Source of the DNA: Candidatus Hydrogenedentota bacterium
GTDB taxonomy: Bacteria > Hydrogenedentota > Hydrogenedentia > Hydrogenedentales > CAITNO01
NCBI GenBank assembly: GCA_012730105.1
Contig: JAAYBJ010000003.1
Location: 99,218 to 163,217 of the forward strand
DNA: 64,000 nucleotides
Reading direction: 5' to 3'
Shown: positions 49,524 through 57,713 of the stretch, in pieces
Numbering within the stretch: position 1 is the stretch's first letter
Layout of the letters: each line of letters starts with the position of its first letter
Notes under the pieces: model-generated
What the model was told of the DNA's origin: nothing
Seen by the model: only the letters and a program-made list of their open reading frames with translations
The model's database searches: none
Program-made: the position numbers and the translations under genes

Positions 49524-49850
49524 AAATTAACGGATGCAGGGACAGGCGCTCATGAGGCTATGCCTACCCCATAAACGATTAAAATAGGACCTATAAGACA
49601 TATATGGCCTATGAGGTCTTAAACCTGCTGCCCAGAATAAATTTTCAGAGCAGTCCCGTCTCACTCCCATAGTCGCTTGCTTGGGACAGTCCCTGCATCC
49701 CGGTTTGCATGGGCCGGGGCAAATTGGTACACTGGAATCAGCAAGCGGGGAGTCCGGTCGGGGGACATGAATCCGGCACGTGCCCGCACAGACGACACCT
49801 TGCCGCTCCAGGACATAGTGTTCTCCGGAGACAAGATAAGGTTTGCTGTG
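49524..49850. other. Spacer upstream of the inositol-monophosphatase-like gene
   Basis: No gene is convincing in these 327 bases. It contains an AT-rich 10-bp-period repeat (49586-49617) and a C/G-rich stretch near 49680-49760. Promoter boxes are not clear. The frame of the downstream gene extends to 49677 but its upstream codons lack family similarity. Confidence 0.35.
49586..49617. repeat. 10-bp-period AT-rich degenerate repeat
   Basis: Three loosely similar decamers (AGGACCTATA, AGACATATAT, GGCCTATGAG) lie in tandem; the outer parts also form an imperfect palindrome (GACCTAT with ATGAGGTC). Weaker than the GTCCAC- and GTCYGACC-type repeats elsewhere in the window. Confidence 0.45.
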
Positions 49851-50642
49851 ATGCTGGAATTGGACTTTATTAAAGATTTCATTGAAAGCAACTGCGGCTA
49901 TGTGCAGGAAAAGTACCGAGATAAACATCTCGTGACGGTCACGGACAAGAAGGACGATCCGAACAACCTGTTGACCGAAGTGGACCTCACGATTCAAAAG
50001 CGCTTTGTGGACGCGGTCCAGGCAACCTTCCCCGGCGACGCCGTGATGGCGGAAGAGAGCGGTTTCAGCAAAACGCCGGAGGATACGGAAGGACGGGTCT
50101 GGGTGGTGGATCCCATCGACGGCACCTACAACTTCGTGCGCGGGCTGAATCCTTCCTTCGCCATCAGCATTGCTTTTGTGCAGGGCGGCCTGGCACGGGC
50201 AGGCGCCGTGGGCATGCCGCTCAACAATCTGCTGTTTACCGCTGAGACGGGCAAGGGCGCGTGGTGCGGCAGCCGGCACCTGGCGGTTTCCAAGGTACAG
50301 CACATGGAAGAAGCCTGTTTCGAGGTGGATTTCAACGGCATGGACGACCGGCGCGCCCTGGTGAAGCGCGCCCTGGATATCCTGAAAAAATCGGGCCGGA
50401 TACGCTGCCACGGGTCGGCGGCCGTAGGCATCTGCCAGGTGGCCACGGGCGATGTGGACGCCTATCTGCACATGTCCCTCTACCCGTGGGATTATGCCGC
50501 CGCCCAGCTCATCGCCGAAGAGGCCGGGGCGCTTGCCACGCGCCTTAACGGTGACCCTCTCCGTATTTTCGACGGCAAGAAGGGCGTCCTCGTCACCAAC
50601 GGCGCAATGCACAAAACCGCCCTGGCCATGCTGTCCGCGTAA
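49851..50642 (+). CDS. Inositol monophosphatase family protein
   Basis: Lithium-sensitive type metal-dependent phosphatase (263 aa). Motifs TEVDLTIQKRF, VMAEESG, the metal site WVVDPIDGTYNFVRG and the C-terminal YPWDYAAAQLIAEEAG are complete. Substrate could be inositol-phosphate, fructose-1,6-bisphosphate or PAP-like, and cannot be decided. ATG 49851 follows AAGG at a suitable distance; a longer frame back to 49677 lacks a site. It may be monocistronic or linked with the next gene. Confidence 0.9.
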   Translation: MLELDFIKDFIESNCGYVQEKYRDKHLVTVTDKKDDPNNLLTEVDLTIQKRFVDAVQATFPGDAVMAEESGFSKTPEDTEGRVWVVDPIDGTYNFVRGLNPSFAISIAFVQGGLARAGAVGMPLNNLLFTAETGKGAWCGSRHLAVSKVQHMEEACFEVDFNGMDDRRALVKRALDILKKSGRIRCHGSAAVGICQVATGDVDAYLHMSLYPWDYAAAQLIAEEAGALATRLNGDPLRIFDGKKGVLVTNGAMHKTALAMLSA

Positions 50643-50765
50643 ACTCACCGAGGATGTGCGTGGTGCCGCGCGCGAAAGAAAACGTTGCCCGCAATCCGGA
50701 CGGACAGATTTTTTGTTTCTGATCGAGGTAGATCGAAAACGTACTAAGGAAAGGGGAATACATCC

Positions 50766-51200
50766 ATGGATGACGTGCTTCGTGAATATTTCAAAGGGGA
50801 CAATCTTGCAGCAGCCTTGGGAATGAAAATTGAACAGGCCGAAGCGGGCACCGCGGTGGTGACCATGCCAATTACCGACGTGCATATGAACGGCATGGGC
50901 GCGGTTCACGGCGGCGCGATATTTTCTTTGGCCGATTTCTGCTTCGCCGTGGCATCCAACTCGCACGGCCGCGCGGCCATGGCGATCAACTGCTCCATCT
51001 CTTTCTTCAAAGGGGTGAAATCAGGGGTGCTCACGGCAACAGCGCGCGAGCAGCACCTGGGAAACCGCGTCGCCGGTTATTTAATGGAGATAACCGACGA
51101 AAAGGGAGCGCTTGTCGCCAGCATGCAGGCACAGGTATTTCGCACGCAGGAACCCATTGAAAACATTCTTGCCGCACGGAAAAACCAGGACGGAGCATAG
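50766..51200 (+). CDS. PaaI-family hotdog thioesterase
   Basis: A 144-residue acyl-CoA thioesterase of the PaaI/YbdB group. The active-site segment GMGAVHGGAIFSLADFCFAVAS has the conserved HGG and Asp of the family, followed by AMAINCSISFFKGVKSG. Preceded by AAAGGGG. Might clear stalled aryl- or acyl-CoA, as PaaI does. Probably its own or a shared transcript with the phosphatase 120 bases upstream. Confidence 0.87.
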   Translation: MDDVLREYFKGDNLAAALGMKIEQAEAGTAVVTMPITDVHMNGMGAVHGGAIFSLADFCFAVASNSHGRAAMAINCSISFFKGVKSGVLTATAREQHLGNRVAGYLMEITDEKGALVASMQAQVFRTQEPIENILAARKNQDGA

Positions 51201-51208
51201 CGCATCCT

Positions 51209-51242
51209 GTCCACCTTGTCCACTCGCTCCACTCCGTCCACC
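51209..51242. repeat. 9-bp tandem repeat, GTCCACNNN
   Basis: GTCCAC recurs at 51209, 51218, (CTCCAC) 51227 and 51236: four units with an exact 9-base period and a three-base variable tail. It lies in the short spacer between the convergent thioesterase and menH genes. Confidence 0.65.
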
Positions 51243-51266
51243 AAAGACCGGATAATCCGGTGCCCG

Positions 51267-52154
51267 TTACTCCTTCTCCCCGTCAAGAAAAGCCTTGAGT
51301 ATCGACACAAAATGCACGGGTTCTTCTTCCTGGGGACAATGGCTGCAGTTATCCATGACCTGATGTTGCGCGCGGGGCAGCCGGGCTTTCATGGCGGCGG
51401 CGATGCCGTTAAATTTTTCGTCGCGCCCGCCAGTAACCAGCAGCACGGGTATTTTCACAGACTCCAGACGGTTCCAGAGACTGGGCTGCGCACCCGTGCC
51501 AAGCCCAACCAGCGAGGCAGCCAGTGCCCGCGGGTGATTTTGACTGCGCCGCTCGAGGATACGGTCCAGCACTTCGGGTTTTTCCTGAAGACTGTCAAAT
51601 AAGGGCTGGGCATACCACCGTTTCAGGAAGGAGGCGAAATCCATGTCCCAGGAAGGTTCCGAGTGTTCCGGGTGCCTGGGGTTGACGACACATTCCGGGG
51701 CCTCCCACGCCTGATGGAACTGTTTCAAATGCAACGCAAGCTGCTTGTCCTCCATCCGCCGCTTACGCCGGGCTTCGGCCCCCTCAATGCCCGGCGACGC
51801 GGATATCAGCACAAGGTGCGTGAAACGGTCAGGATAGTGCGCGGCCAGGTATAGGGCGAGGCGCCCGCCCATGGAATAGCCGGCAAGGGAACATGGTCCG
51901 ATACGGCGCTTCTTTAACACATCCACCACTGCCGCTGCGACCTCCGCCATTCCCGCGTCAGCCCCGTCAAGAATGTGCTGCACAGTGCCATGGCCCGGCA
52001 AATCCGGGCATACATAGCGGCGGTTGCGGGTGCCCATCGTTTTCGCCAGCGGAAGCCAGTCCGCCGCGCTGCCCAGAAAACCGTGCAGCAGCAGCACGGA
52101 AGGCACGCTTTCCTTTGAACTTCCGAAACAATGCCAGCCCAGGGGTGTTGTCAT
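51267..52154 (-). CDS. menH: 2-succinyl-6-hydroxy-2,4-cyclohexadiene-1-carboxylate synthase (MenH-like)
   Basis: Alpha/beta hydrolase (295 aa) of the menaquinone pathway. The family signature LLHGFLGSAADW, PDLPGHG and nucleophile S94 in GYSMGGR, Asp in VTGGRDEKF and His near NCSHCPQEE fit the MenH triad. Other hydrolases (esterases) share this fold, so the symbol rests on the LHGFLGS signature. No other men genes are nearby. GGACGGCTGCG is upstream of the ATG but only weakly resembles a ribosome site. Confidence 0.75.
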   Translation of the reverse strand: MTTPLGWHCFGSSKESVPSVLLLHGFLGSAADWLPLAKTMGTRNRRYVCPDLPGHGTVQHILDGADAGMAEVAAAVVDVLKKRRIGPCSLAGYSMGGRLALYLAAHYPDRFTHLVLISASPGIEGAEARRKRRMEDKQLALHLKQFHQAWEAPECVVNPRHPEHSEPSWDMDFASFLKRWYAQPLFDSLQEKPEVLDRILERRSQNHPRALAASLVGLGTGAQPSLWNRLESVKIPVLLVTGGRDEKFNGIAAAMKARLPRAQHQVMDNCSHCPQEEEPVHFVSILKAFLDGEKE

Positions 52155-52207
52155 CGCAGCCGTCCTACGGGTGAGGGGACGTTCCGAATGATCATCCCAA
52201 GTCTATG

Positions 52208-52225
52208 AAAAACGCGCGGTGCGCG
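52208..52225 (-). terminator. Rho-independent terminator of the tatA-HEAT operon
   Basis: On the minus strand, the 5-bp stem CGCGC-ACC-GCGCG is followed by TTTTT three bases after the HEAT-repeat stop codon. The stem is short but all G/C. Confidence 0.6.
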
Positions 52226-52228
52226 GCA

Positions 52229-54106
52229 TTATTTCTTGTTCAGTTCCTTTTCCGCTCGGGCCACGGCGGTGTTCACCGCTTCCCGCTCGGCATCAGTCCG
52301 GCATTGCTCCGCTAGCGGCGCCAGCACATCGCGCTGTTTCGCAGCGTCCGGGTAACTGCGCTGCACGGACGCGATATAATTTTTCAACGCGTCCAAACGC
52401 AATGTCTCCTCCTCCAGGCGTTGCCAGAACCCGGCCAGGAGATCACCCGCTTCGGGATCCGTCCACCTGCCCAGTGTTTCCAGCAGTTGGACAGCATAGC
52501 CGGCGTCGGGCGCTTCGGAGAATAGAACCTGTTCAGCCGCCGCGCGCGTGACCTCCAGCGCCGCAGGCGTGCCCAGCGCGGCCAGCAGTTTCACCAATCG
52601 CATCCGACTTGTCCCATCGGCGCTCGCCAGCGCTTCGCCGGTCCTGGCCGCAATGCCGTCCTCAGCCTCAAGGCGTTTAGCCAGTGCGGCCAGCGCGTCG
52701 CGGGCGGCGTCCGCCTCGGCGTCGCGTTCCTCTTGCAGCAGGCGCTGATAAAGCAGATCGAAATCGGAAGGCGTTCCTGTCGCTCCCAGGGCGGCACAGG
52801 CCGCACGTCGTACGCGTCCGTCCGCGTCCAGCAGAAACGCCCGTACCGCGTCAATGAAAAGCGGTTGTTCCGCGCGGCGTTCGGCGATAATTTCAAGACA
52901 GGCCGTTTTCTGGGCCGGGTCCAGATCCGTTTCATAGCCCGGCCTGTCATTCAGCGCCGCGGACACGTTTTGTTCCAGGTCCGGTACACGCAACAACGCC
53001 GCCTTGACCGCCTGAATTTCCTTCTCAGAATCCGCCCGTTTCAGGGCGTCCAGGAGCGGCCCGGTCATGTCCGCGCCGGAGTGCCGCGTGACTGCTTCGT
53101 AGGCGGCCAGACGCATTTCAACCAGGGGATCCGCGAGCGCGTCACGGACGGCCTGCACAGCCGCCGGGTCATCACGCCTGCCCAGCATGGCAAGCACGCG
53201 CGGGCGCAAAGATTCATTGAATTCGGGCAGTTTATCGGCCCAAGTCTGTGAAAGTCGTTCTCCCGGCAGACTGTGGGCCAGCAACAAGGCCGCACCACAG
53301 AGCAAGGGCTCCGGCGACTCCGCGGCCTGAAGTAGGTCGGGCAGAGCGTTCTCGCCAGCCACGCTGACAAGCATCTGGAGCGCCATCGCCTTGTACTGGG
53401 ATTTCACGCCCTCACGAGCCAGTGCGTCACGGCAGAGCGCCGCCACATGGGCCGCATCCTCAACCGCGGCCGGGTTGGCCAGGTAAGCCAGCAATTCCGC
53501 CGACAGCCCGGTCTCCTCCGGGGTAAAATCGGGCAGGCTGTTGAAGCGCATCAGCGCGTTCTGCACGCTGGCGTCCTTGCCTGGCGCGTCGGGACAGTTG
53601 CGCATGAACAGCGGGGCCACGGCATCCAAGCCGCCGATGACGGCAATGCTTTGCACGGCGTCATCGCACAGCACGGGATCACACACGTATTTGTCCAGCG
53701 CCCCGATCGTGGCGGCATCGCCGCATACGCGCAGCTGGGCCATGAAAAAGCGGCGGACATCGGGATGGCCGGCCTTGTCCAAGGCAGCCTCGAAGAGCCG
53801 TGCCATCCGCCCGCGCTGTATTTCGCGCCCCGGCACGACGACATGCTTCGCCAGGCCGTACAGCGCGAACTGCGCCGCCGCGTCAGGCGCCTGATCCGGC
53901 GGAACGATACGGTCGCAGAGCGCGATTACCAGCGCGTCCGGTTCGTTCAGTAGTTGGGTGAAAACCTCATCTGCCACCGCCGCATTCTCCGGCGGCATAG
54001 ACTGCAGTGTTTCCTCCAGACTCAGCGCGTGGGCGTCGGGGACGCACAACACCCCAAGGATCGCGATGAGGGCACAGGAACAATGAAATGCCGATAAAAA
54101 CCGCAT
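52229..54106 (-). CDS. Exported HEAT-repeat protein
   Basis: A 625-residue periplasmic or surface protein. A signal peptide (CALIAILGVLCVPDAHA) precedes about a dozen HEAT/armadillo-like helix pairs, clearest in VRDALADPLVEMRLAAYEAV, RRAACAALGATGTPSDFDLL and RMLVKLLAALGTPAALEV-like stretches. HEAT arrays bind proteins or peptides; no enzyme site is seen. It follows a Tat-exported oxidoreductase by 34 bases and a terminator follows it, so the pair probably share a transcript. Confidence 0.75.
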   Translation of the reverse strand: MRFLSAFHCSCALIAILGVLCVPDAHALSLEETLQSMPPENAAVADEVFTQLLNEPDALVIALCDRIVPPDQAPDAAAQFALYGLAKHVVVPGREIQRGRMARLFEAALDKAGHPDVRRFFMAQLRVCGDAATIGALDKYVCDPVLCDDAVQSIAVIGGLDAVAPLFMRNCPDAPGKDASVQNALMRFNSLPDFTPEETGLSAELLAYLANPAAVEDAAHVAALCRDALAREGVKSQYKAMALQMLVSVAGENALPDLLQAAESPEPLLCGAALLLAHSLPGERLSQTWADKLPEFNESLRPRVLAMLGRRDDPAAVQAVRDALADPLVEMRLAAYEAVTRHSGADMTGPLLDALKRADSEKEIQAVKAALLRVPDLEQNVSAALNDRPGYETDLDPAQKTACLEIIAERRAEQPLFIDAVRAFLLDADGRVRRAACAALGATGTPSDFDLLYQRLLQEERDAEADAARDALAALAKRLEAEDGIAARTGEALASADGTSRMRLVKLLAALGTPAALEVTRAAAEQVLFSEAPDAGYAVQLLETLGRWTDPEAGDLLAGFWQRLEEETLRLDALKNYIASVQRSYPDAAKQRDVLAPLAEQCRTDAEREAVNTAVARAEKELNKK

Positions 54107-54140
54107 GAAAAGGTCTCTCCCGTTATAAACTCGCTTCTGG

Positions 54141-55409
54141 TTATAGGTGCCACGGCGCGCGCATGGGCTGGTTGATCAGCCGGTTCGCAGCGTCATCGTC
54201 GATGAACTGCTCCCGCACCGGGTCGTAACGCAGGTCCCGGCCGAGCCGCACCGCGATAACGCCCAGGTTTACGAGCGTGCAGGAACGGTGCCCGTTCGCC
54301 TCGTTGAGCGGGAATTTCCGGCGCTCCTTGACCGCCTTGTAGAAGTCAGGCTCCTGGTAGTCGGGTTCGGGCAGGGACGCCAGTATCTTTTCAAAGTTTG
54401 GCAGGTCGCTGCGCATACCCTTGTACAGATTGCCTTCGGGACCTGAAATATACGGCACATCGCCCGATATCTCCGCGTCCAGAATAATCTTGCAGCCGTC
54501 GGCGTAGGTCATCTCAATACGACGCCAGGAACTCGCCGCGTCCGGGTGCTGCAACGGCGCATCTACGCTTATGGCCACGGGACTGGTGTCGTCCTTTTCA
54601 AGCAGGTATTGCACCGGATCGAGATAATGCATGCCCATGTCACCCAGACCGCCGCCGTCATAATCCCAATAGCCGCGGAAGGTCCCGTGGACCCGGTGCG
54701 TATGGTAAGGCTTGTAGGGGGCAGGACCGAGCCAAAAATCATAATCCAGTTCTTCGGGCACGGGCTCCTCCACCAGGTCGGTCCGGCCACTCCATTGAAA
54801 TTTCCAGTCGAAGCCCGTCACCGGGCCGACAGTCACCGTAAGCGGCCAGCCGAGCAGCCGGTTCTCCACCACCTTCTTGATGGGCTGCACCGTGGAACCA
54901 AACCCGTAGAAATTGTCTCTGAACCGGAACCACGTGTTCAACCGGAAGATGGCGCCATGGCGCTGCACAGCCTTGACCACCCGCCTGCCTTCGCCAATGG
55001 TGCGGGTCATGGGCTTTTCGCACCAGATGTCCTTGCCCGCCCGCGCGGCCTCGGCGCTGATGATGCCGTGCCAGTGGGGCGGTGTGGCGATATGTACCAC
55101 ATCCACGTCATCCCGGGCCAGCACTTCGCGGAAGTCCCGGTGCCCGGTCACGCCCGCTTCCAAGCGTTCCAGCACGCTGTCCAAATGCTTCTGGTCCACG
55201 TCGCACACCGCGACGGTACGCGCGCCCGTGTACCCGAGATGGCCCTGTCCCATGCCGCCCACGCCGATGACGGCGCGCGTGATTTCTTCGCTGGGTGCGG
55301 CAAACTGCGCGCCGCCCAGCACGTGGCGGGGCACAATGGAAAAGGCCGCCGCGGCCGTTCCCGCGGTCTTCAGGAATTCACGGCGCGATGGAGATGCTTT
55401 GTGGCGCAT
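54141..55409 (-). CDS. Tat-exported Gfo/Idh/MocA oxidoreductase
   Basis: NAD(P)-dependent dehydrogenase (422 aa) with the Tat signal SRREFLKTAGTAAAAFS. Rossmann start AVIGVGGMGQGHLG, EKP motif in IWCEKPMTRTIGEG and the family segment GGGLGDMGMHYLDPVQYLL are present. Immediately downstream of tatA, in the same direction and 65 bases away. Likely works on a sugar or glycoside in the periplasm; substrate unknown. Confidence 0.88.
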   Translation of the reverse strand: MRHKASPSRREFLKTAGTAAAAFSIVPRHVLGGAQFAAPSEEITRAVIGVGGMGQGHLGYTGARTVAVCDVDQKHLDSVLERLEAGVTGHRDFREVLARDDVDVVHIATPPHWHGIISAEAARAGKDIWCEKPMTRTIGEGRRVVKAVQRHGAIFRLNTWFRFRDNFYGFGSTVQPIKKVVENRLLGWPLTVTVGPVTGFDWKFQWSGRTDLVEEPVPEELDYDFWLGPAPYKPYHTHRVHGTFRGYWDYDGGGLGDMGMHYLDPVQYLLEKDDTSPVAISVDAPLQHPDAASSWRRIEMTYADGCKIILDAEISGDVPYISGPEGNLYKGMRSDLPNFEKILASLPEPDYQEPDFYKAVKERRKFPLNEANGHRSCTLVNLGVIAVRLGRDLRYDPVREQFIDDDAANRLINQPMRAPWHL

Positions 55410-55474
55410 CGTTGTCCTCCCGTTTAGGATAGGCGGGCCCGGAGCCCGCGCATGTTCGTGGCTGCGGGGTAGAA

Positions 55475-55660
55475 TCAGGCCTTGGGAGGCTCTTCAGACG
55501 ATGTTTCCTTGGGATCCTTTTTTTCATCGGTCAGGGCCGACTTGAACTCAGAAATGGCCGTGCCCAGGGACTTGCCCACGCCGGCCAGTTTCCCGCCGCC
55601 GAACAGGACAAGAACGATTAAAAAAATGATTACCAGTTCTCCGATACCGGGAGTCCACAT
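55475..55660 (-). CDS. tatA: Twin-arginine translocase subunit TatA
   Basis: A 61-residue component of the Tat export pore: short N-terminal amphipathic start MWTPGIGELVIIFLIVLVLF (membrane helix), the conserved FGGGKLAGVGKSLG hinge and amphipathic helix ISEFKSALTDEKKD, then a charged tail. It fits TatA/E. A sigma70-like promoter lies at 55799-55827 and a Tat-signal oxidoreductase gene follows directly. Confidence 0.9.
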   Translation of the reverse strand: MWTPGIGELVIIFLIVLVLFGGGKLAGVGKSLGTAISEFKSALTDEKKDPKETSSEEPPKA

Positions 55661-55798
55661 AGGTACTTGCTCCTCAAGAAGTTGGGGTTATGTCACGGGC
55701 TGTTCCAGACATTCTTTTCCGGACACGGCCGGCGCGATTGTTTCACTTATAACGTTTGCGGGGTAAAATCGATACACGAATCGTAAACCGTGCCCTAC

Positions 55799-55827
55799 AG
55801 TATAGCCTTTTGGCATGGTTTTTACAA
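55799..55827 (-). promoter_or_regulatory. Promoter of the tatA operon
   Basis: On the minus strand TTGTAA (55827-55822) and TATACT (55804-55799) are 17 bases apart. The leader would be about 130 bases. The remaining spacer to 55964 shows nothing else. Confidence 0.5.
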
Positions 55828-55964
55828 GTCAGGCGGGCGGGCGTCTACGGGAAAGGCTTGTCTCAACGGGCTACGGACCGGTCGCGCTTCTTAATCTGTC
55901 CATCCGGCCCATAAAGCCCCTGATTCCCATAAGATGTTACACCGGCGGACATTGGACTCCCCCA

Positions 55965-56501
55965 CTATAACAATGGTTTTACAAGTTCGTCCAAAGCGTC
56001 CAAGGTAATGGCTCCCTCCCACATTCGGACCAGCCCACCCTTGCGGTCATAGACCAGTGTCACCGGCAGGGCCCCGCTAATTTCCGCGCGCACGGCACGG
56101 GAAACAGCCTCGATGTCGCGCTCCGCCAGCACGCGCACCGCGAAGGGAATTTTCTTATCTTTCAGGAAGGGCTTGACCGTATTCTCCAAGACATCCGGCG
56201 CATCCAGGGAAAGGCCGTAAAGGACCACGTCGTCCGCCCCATACCGCTCGTAAAAGGCGGCCAGTTCCGGCATCTCGGCCACACAGGGCGCGCACCACGT
56301 CGCCCAGAAATTCAGCACCAGCACGCGGCCCTGGGTCCCTTCCACCATGGCGGCAATGTCCGCCACGGTCACTGTGCCGACGCTGCCCGGCGCCCAGTCC
56401 GACACCGCCGCGTCTTTGCCGGAACCGCAACCGGCGGCGGTTCCAATAAGAACCACCGCCGTGATAAACGCCCTGCATGCCCTGAGAACCAAGATACTCA
56501 T
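55965..56501 (-). CDS. TlpA-like thioredoxin-fold lipoprotein
   Basis: A 178-residue membrane-attached thiol-disulfide protein. A lipoprotein signal ends in GTAAGC (Cys about 25). The thioredoxin domain carries FWATWCAPCVAEMPEL with the CxxC active site (CAPC) and the cis-Pro region SGALPVTLVYD. Probably reduces cytochrome or periplasmic cysteines. Thirteen bases after a redoxin lipoprotein gene, so the two are co-transcribed. Confidence 0.85.
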   Translation of the reverse strand: MSILVLRACRAFITAVVLIGTAAGCGSGKDAAVSDWAPGSVGTVTVADIAAMVEGTQGRVLVLNFWATWCAPCVAEMPELAAFYERYGADDVVLYGLSLDAPDVLENTVKPFLKDKKIPFAVRVLAERDIEAVSRAVRAEISGALPVTLVYDRKGGLVRMWEGAITLDALDELVKPLL

Positions 56502-56514
56502 CCGGGATGCCGTC

Positions 56515-57117
56515 CTATTTCCGTTTTATGGAGCAGCCCCAGGACTTCGCCTCCGCGGGGTCTGCCGCCTTTCCGGCCAGTGCCGCAGCCACCGCATTGT
56601 CCACAAAGGAGGTTTTTCCCTTTTGTTCCGGTTGCTCGCGATCATCAAAAGCGCCGTGGTATACCAGTTTGCCGTCCTTGCCCACCACGTAGACTTCTGG
56701 CGTCGTTTTGGCGCCCAGCACGTCGGCATATTGGTTATCCACATCCTTAAGCACGGGGAAAGTAAGACCGGTCTTTCCCGCATAATCCTTGATCTGGTCT
56801 GTGGTGGTGGACTTGTGCGAGTCGATCCCGAGGACCACCACCCCATCCGGGGCGTACTTTGCGGCCAATTCGACGATATGCGGGTCGGCGCCTCGGGACC
56901 AGGGACATTCAATACTGCACATTTCAAGCACGACCACCTTGCCCGCGTATTGTTTCAGGGTATGGGTGAGGCCCGCCGTGTCTTTCATTTCAAAATCCGG
57001 CACAACGCTGCCGATGGCTGGTGCCGCACCGACGGATTCCGAGGCGCAGCCGCACAGAGGATACACGGCGAGACTTAACGCTAGGACCGTCGTAAACCTC
57101 AAGATATTTTTTCTCAT
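56515..57117 (-). CDS. Redoxin/AhpC-TSA-like lipoprotein
   Basis: A 200-residue lipoprotein (signal ending PLCGC, Cys about 24) with a peroxiredoxin-like thioredoxin fold. The active-site segment EMCSIECPWSRG has Cys residues three apart rather than the usual CxxC; the peroxiredoxin CP is plausibly the second one. VVVLGIDSHKSTTTDQIKDYA follows the usual alkyl-hydroperoxide-reductase pattern. ATG 57117 has AAAGGAC upstream; an earlier start exists in frame but without a site. Confidence 0.75.
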   Translation of the reverse strand: MRKNILRFTTVLALSLAVYPLCGCASESVGAAPAIGSVVPDFEMKDTAGLTHTLKQYAGKVVVLEMCSIECPWSRGADPHIVELAAKYAPDGVVVLGIDSHKSTTTDQIKDYAGKTGLTFPVLKDVDNQYADVLGAKTTPEVYVVGKDGKLVYHGAFDDREQPEQKGKTSFVDNAVAAALAGKAADPAEAKSWGCSIKRK

Positions 57118-57247
57118 TGGGTGTCCTTTCTCCTCCGGAATGTGTGATTCACACACCGCTTTTGCGCGCAAACTGTTACGCGACGTTTCCATGAAGATAT
57201 AACACTTCGTGATGCCGGACGTATTCCTGGGTCACCTGAAAGAGGTG

Positions 57248-57601
57248 TCAATGGGCGACGCCCGCGCTTCGAAACATAAAGTAAGCCGCGCCAACCAGGC
57301 ACAGGCCCGCCCAGAGAAAGTCCAGCCGTAGCGGCTCGCGCATGTACACGATGGTGAAGGCGGCAAAAACACTCACGCTGATAACCTCCTGGAGCACCTT
57401 GAGCTGGGCCAGGGAAAAGGGACCGTAACCAATGCGGTTGGCGGGTACCTGCAGGCAATATTCGAAAAAGGCGATGCTCCAACTCGCCAGGATAACAATG
57501 AACAGGGCGCGGTTGCGCATGGTCTTCAGATGACCATACCACGCGAAGGTCATGAAGAGATTGGATCCTACCAGCAGTAGAATGGTACTGAGTTTGCTCA
57601 C
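57248..57601 (-). CDS. DUF486-type small membrane protein
   Basis: A 117-residue protein with four hydrophobic helices (STILLLVGSNLFMTFAWYGHL, ALFIVILASWSIAFFEY, VLQEVISVSVFAAFTIVYM, LWAGLCLVGAAYFMFR), as in the DMT-superfamily DUF486 group. The GTG at 57601 has GGAGG 5 bases upstream and is preferred to the open start at 57622. Transport role unproved. Confidence 0.75.
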   Translation of the reverse strand: MSKLSTILLLVGSNLFMTFAWYGHLKTMRNRALFIVILASWSIAFFEYCLQVPANRIGYGPFSLAQLKVLQEVISVSVFAAFTIVYMREPLRLDFLWAGLCLVGAAYFMFRSAGVAH

Positions 57602-57713
57602 GGGACCTCCGGAAAGATGCACGCAGGGTGATGGGAAAATAGGGGCAACCGGCGCATTATAACAGGAAGTATCTGCGGAGTGTGTTTTTCGTTACCGCCG
57701 GCGGACTCACGGT

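Noticed and set aside
51246..51260. ACCGGAT-A-ATCCGGT palindrome after the thioesterase gene
   Set aside because: Short, no U-tract and no known operator; may be chance next to the 9-bp repeat.
55430..55451. GC-rich hairpin between tatA and the oxidoreductase gene
   Set aside because: A stem with no U-tract on either strand, inside what looks like one transcript; I do not call it a terminator.
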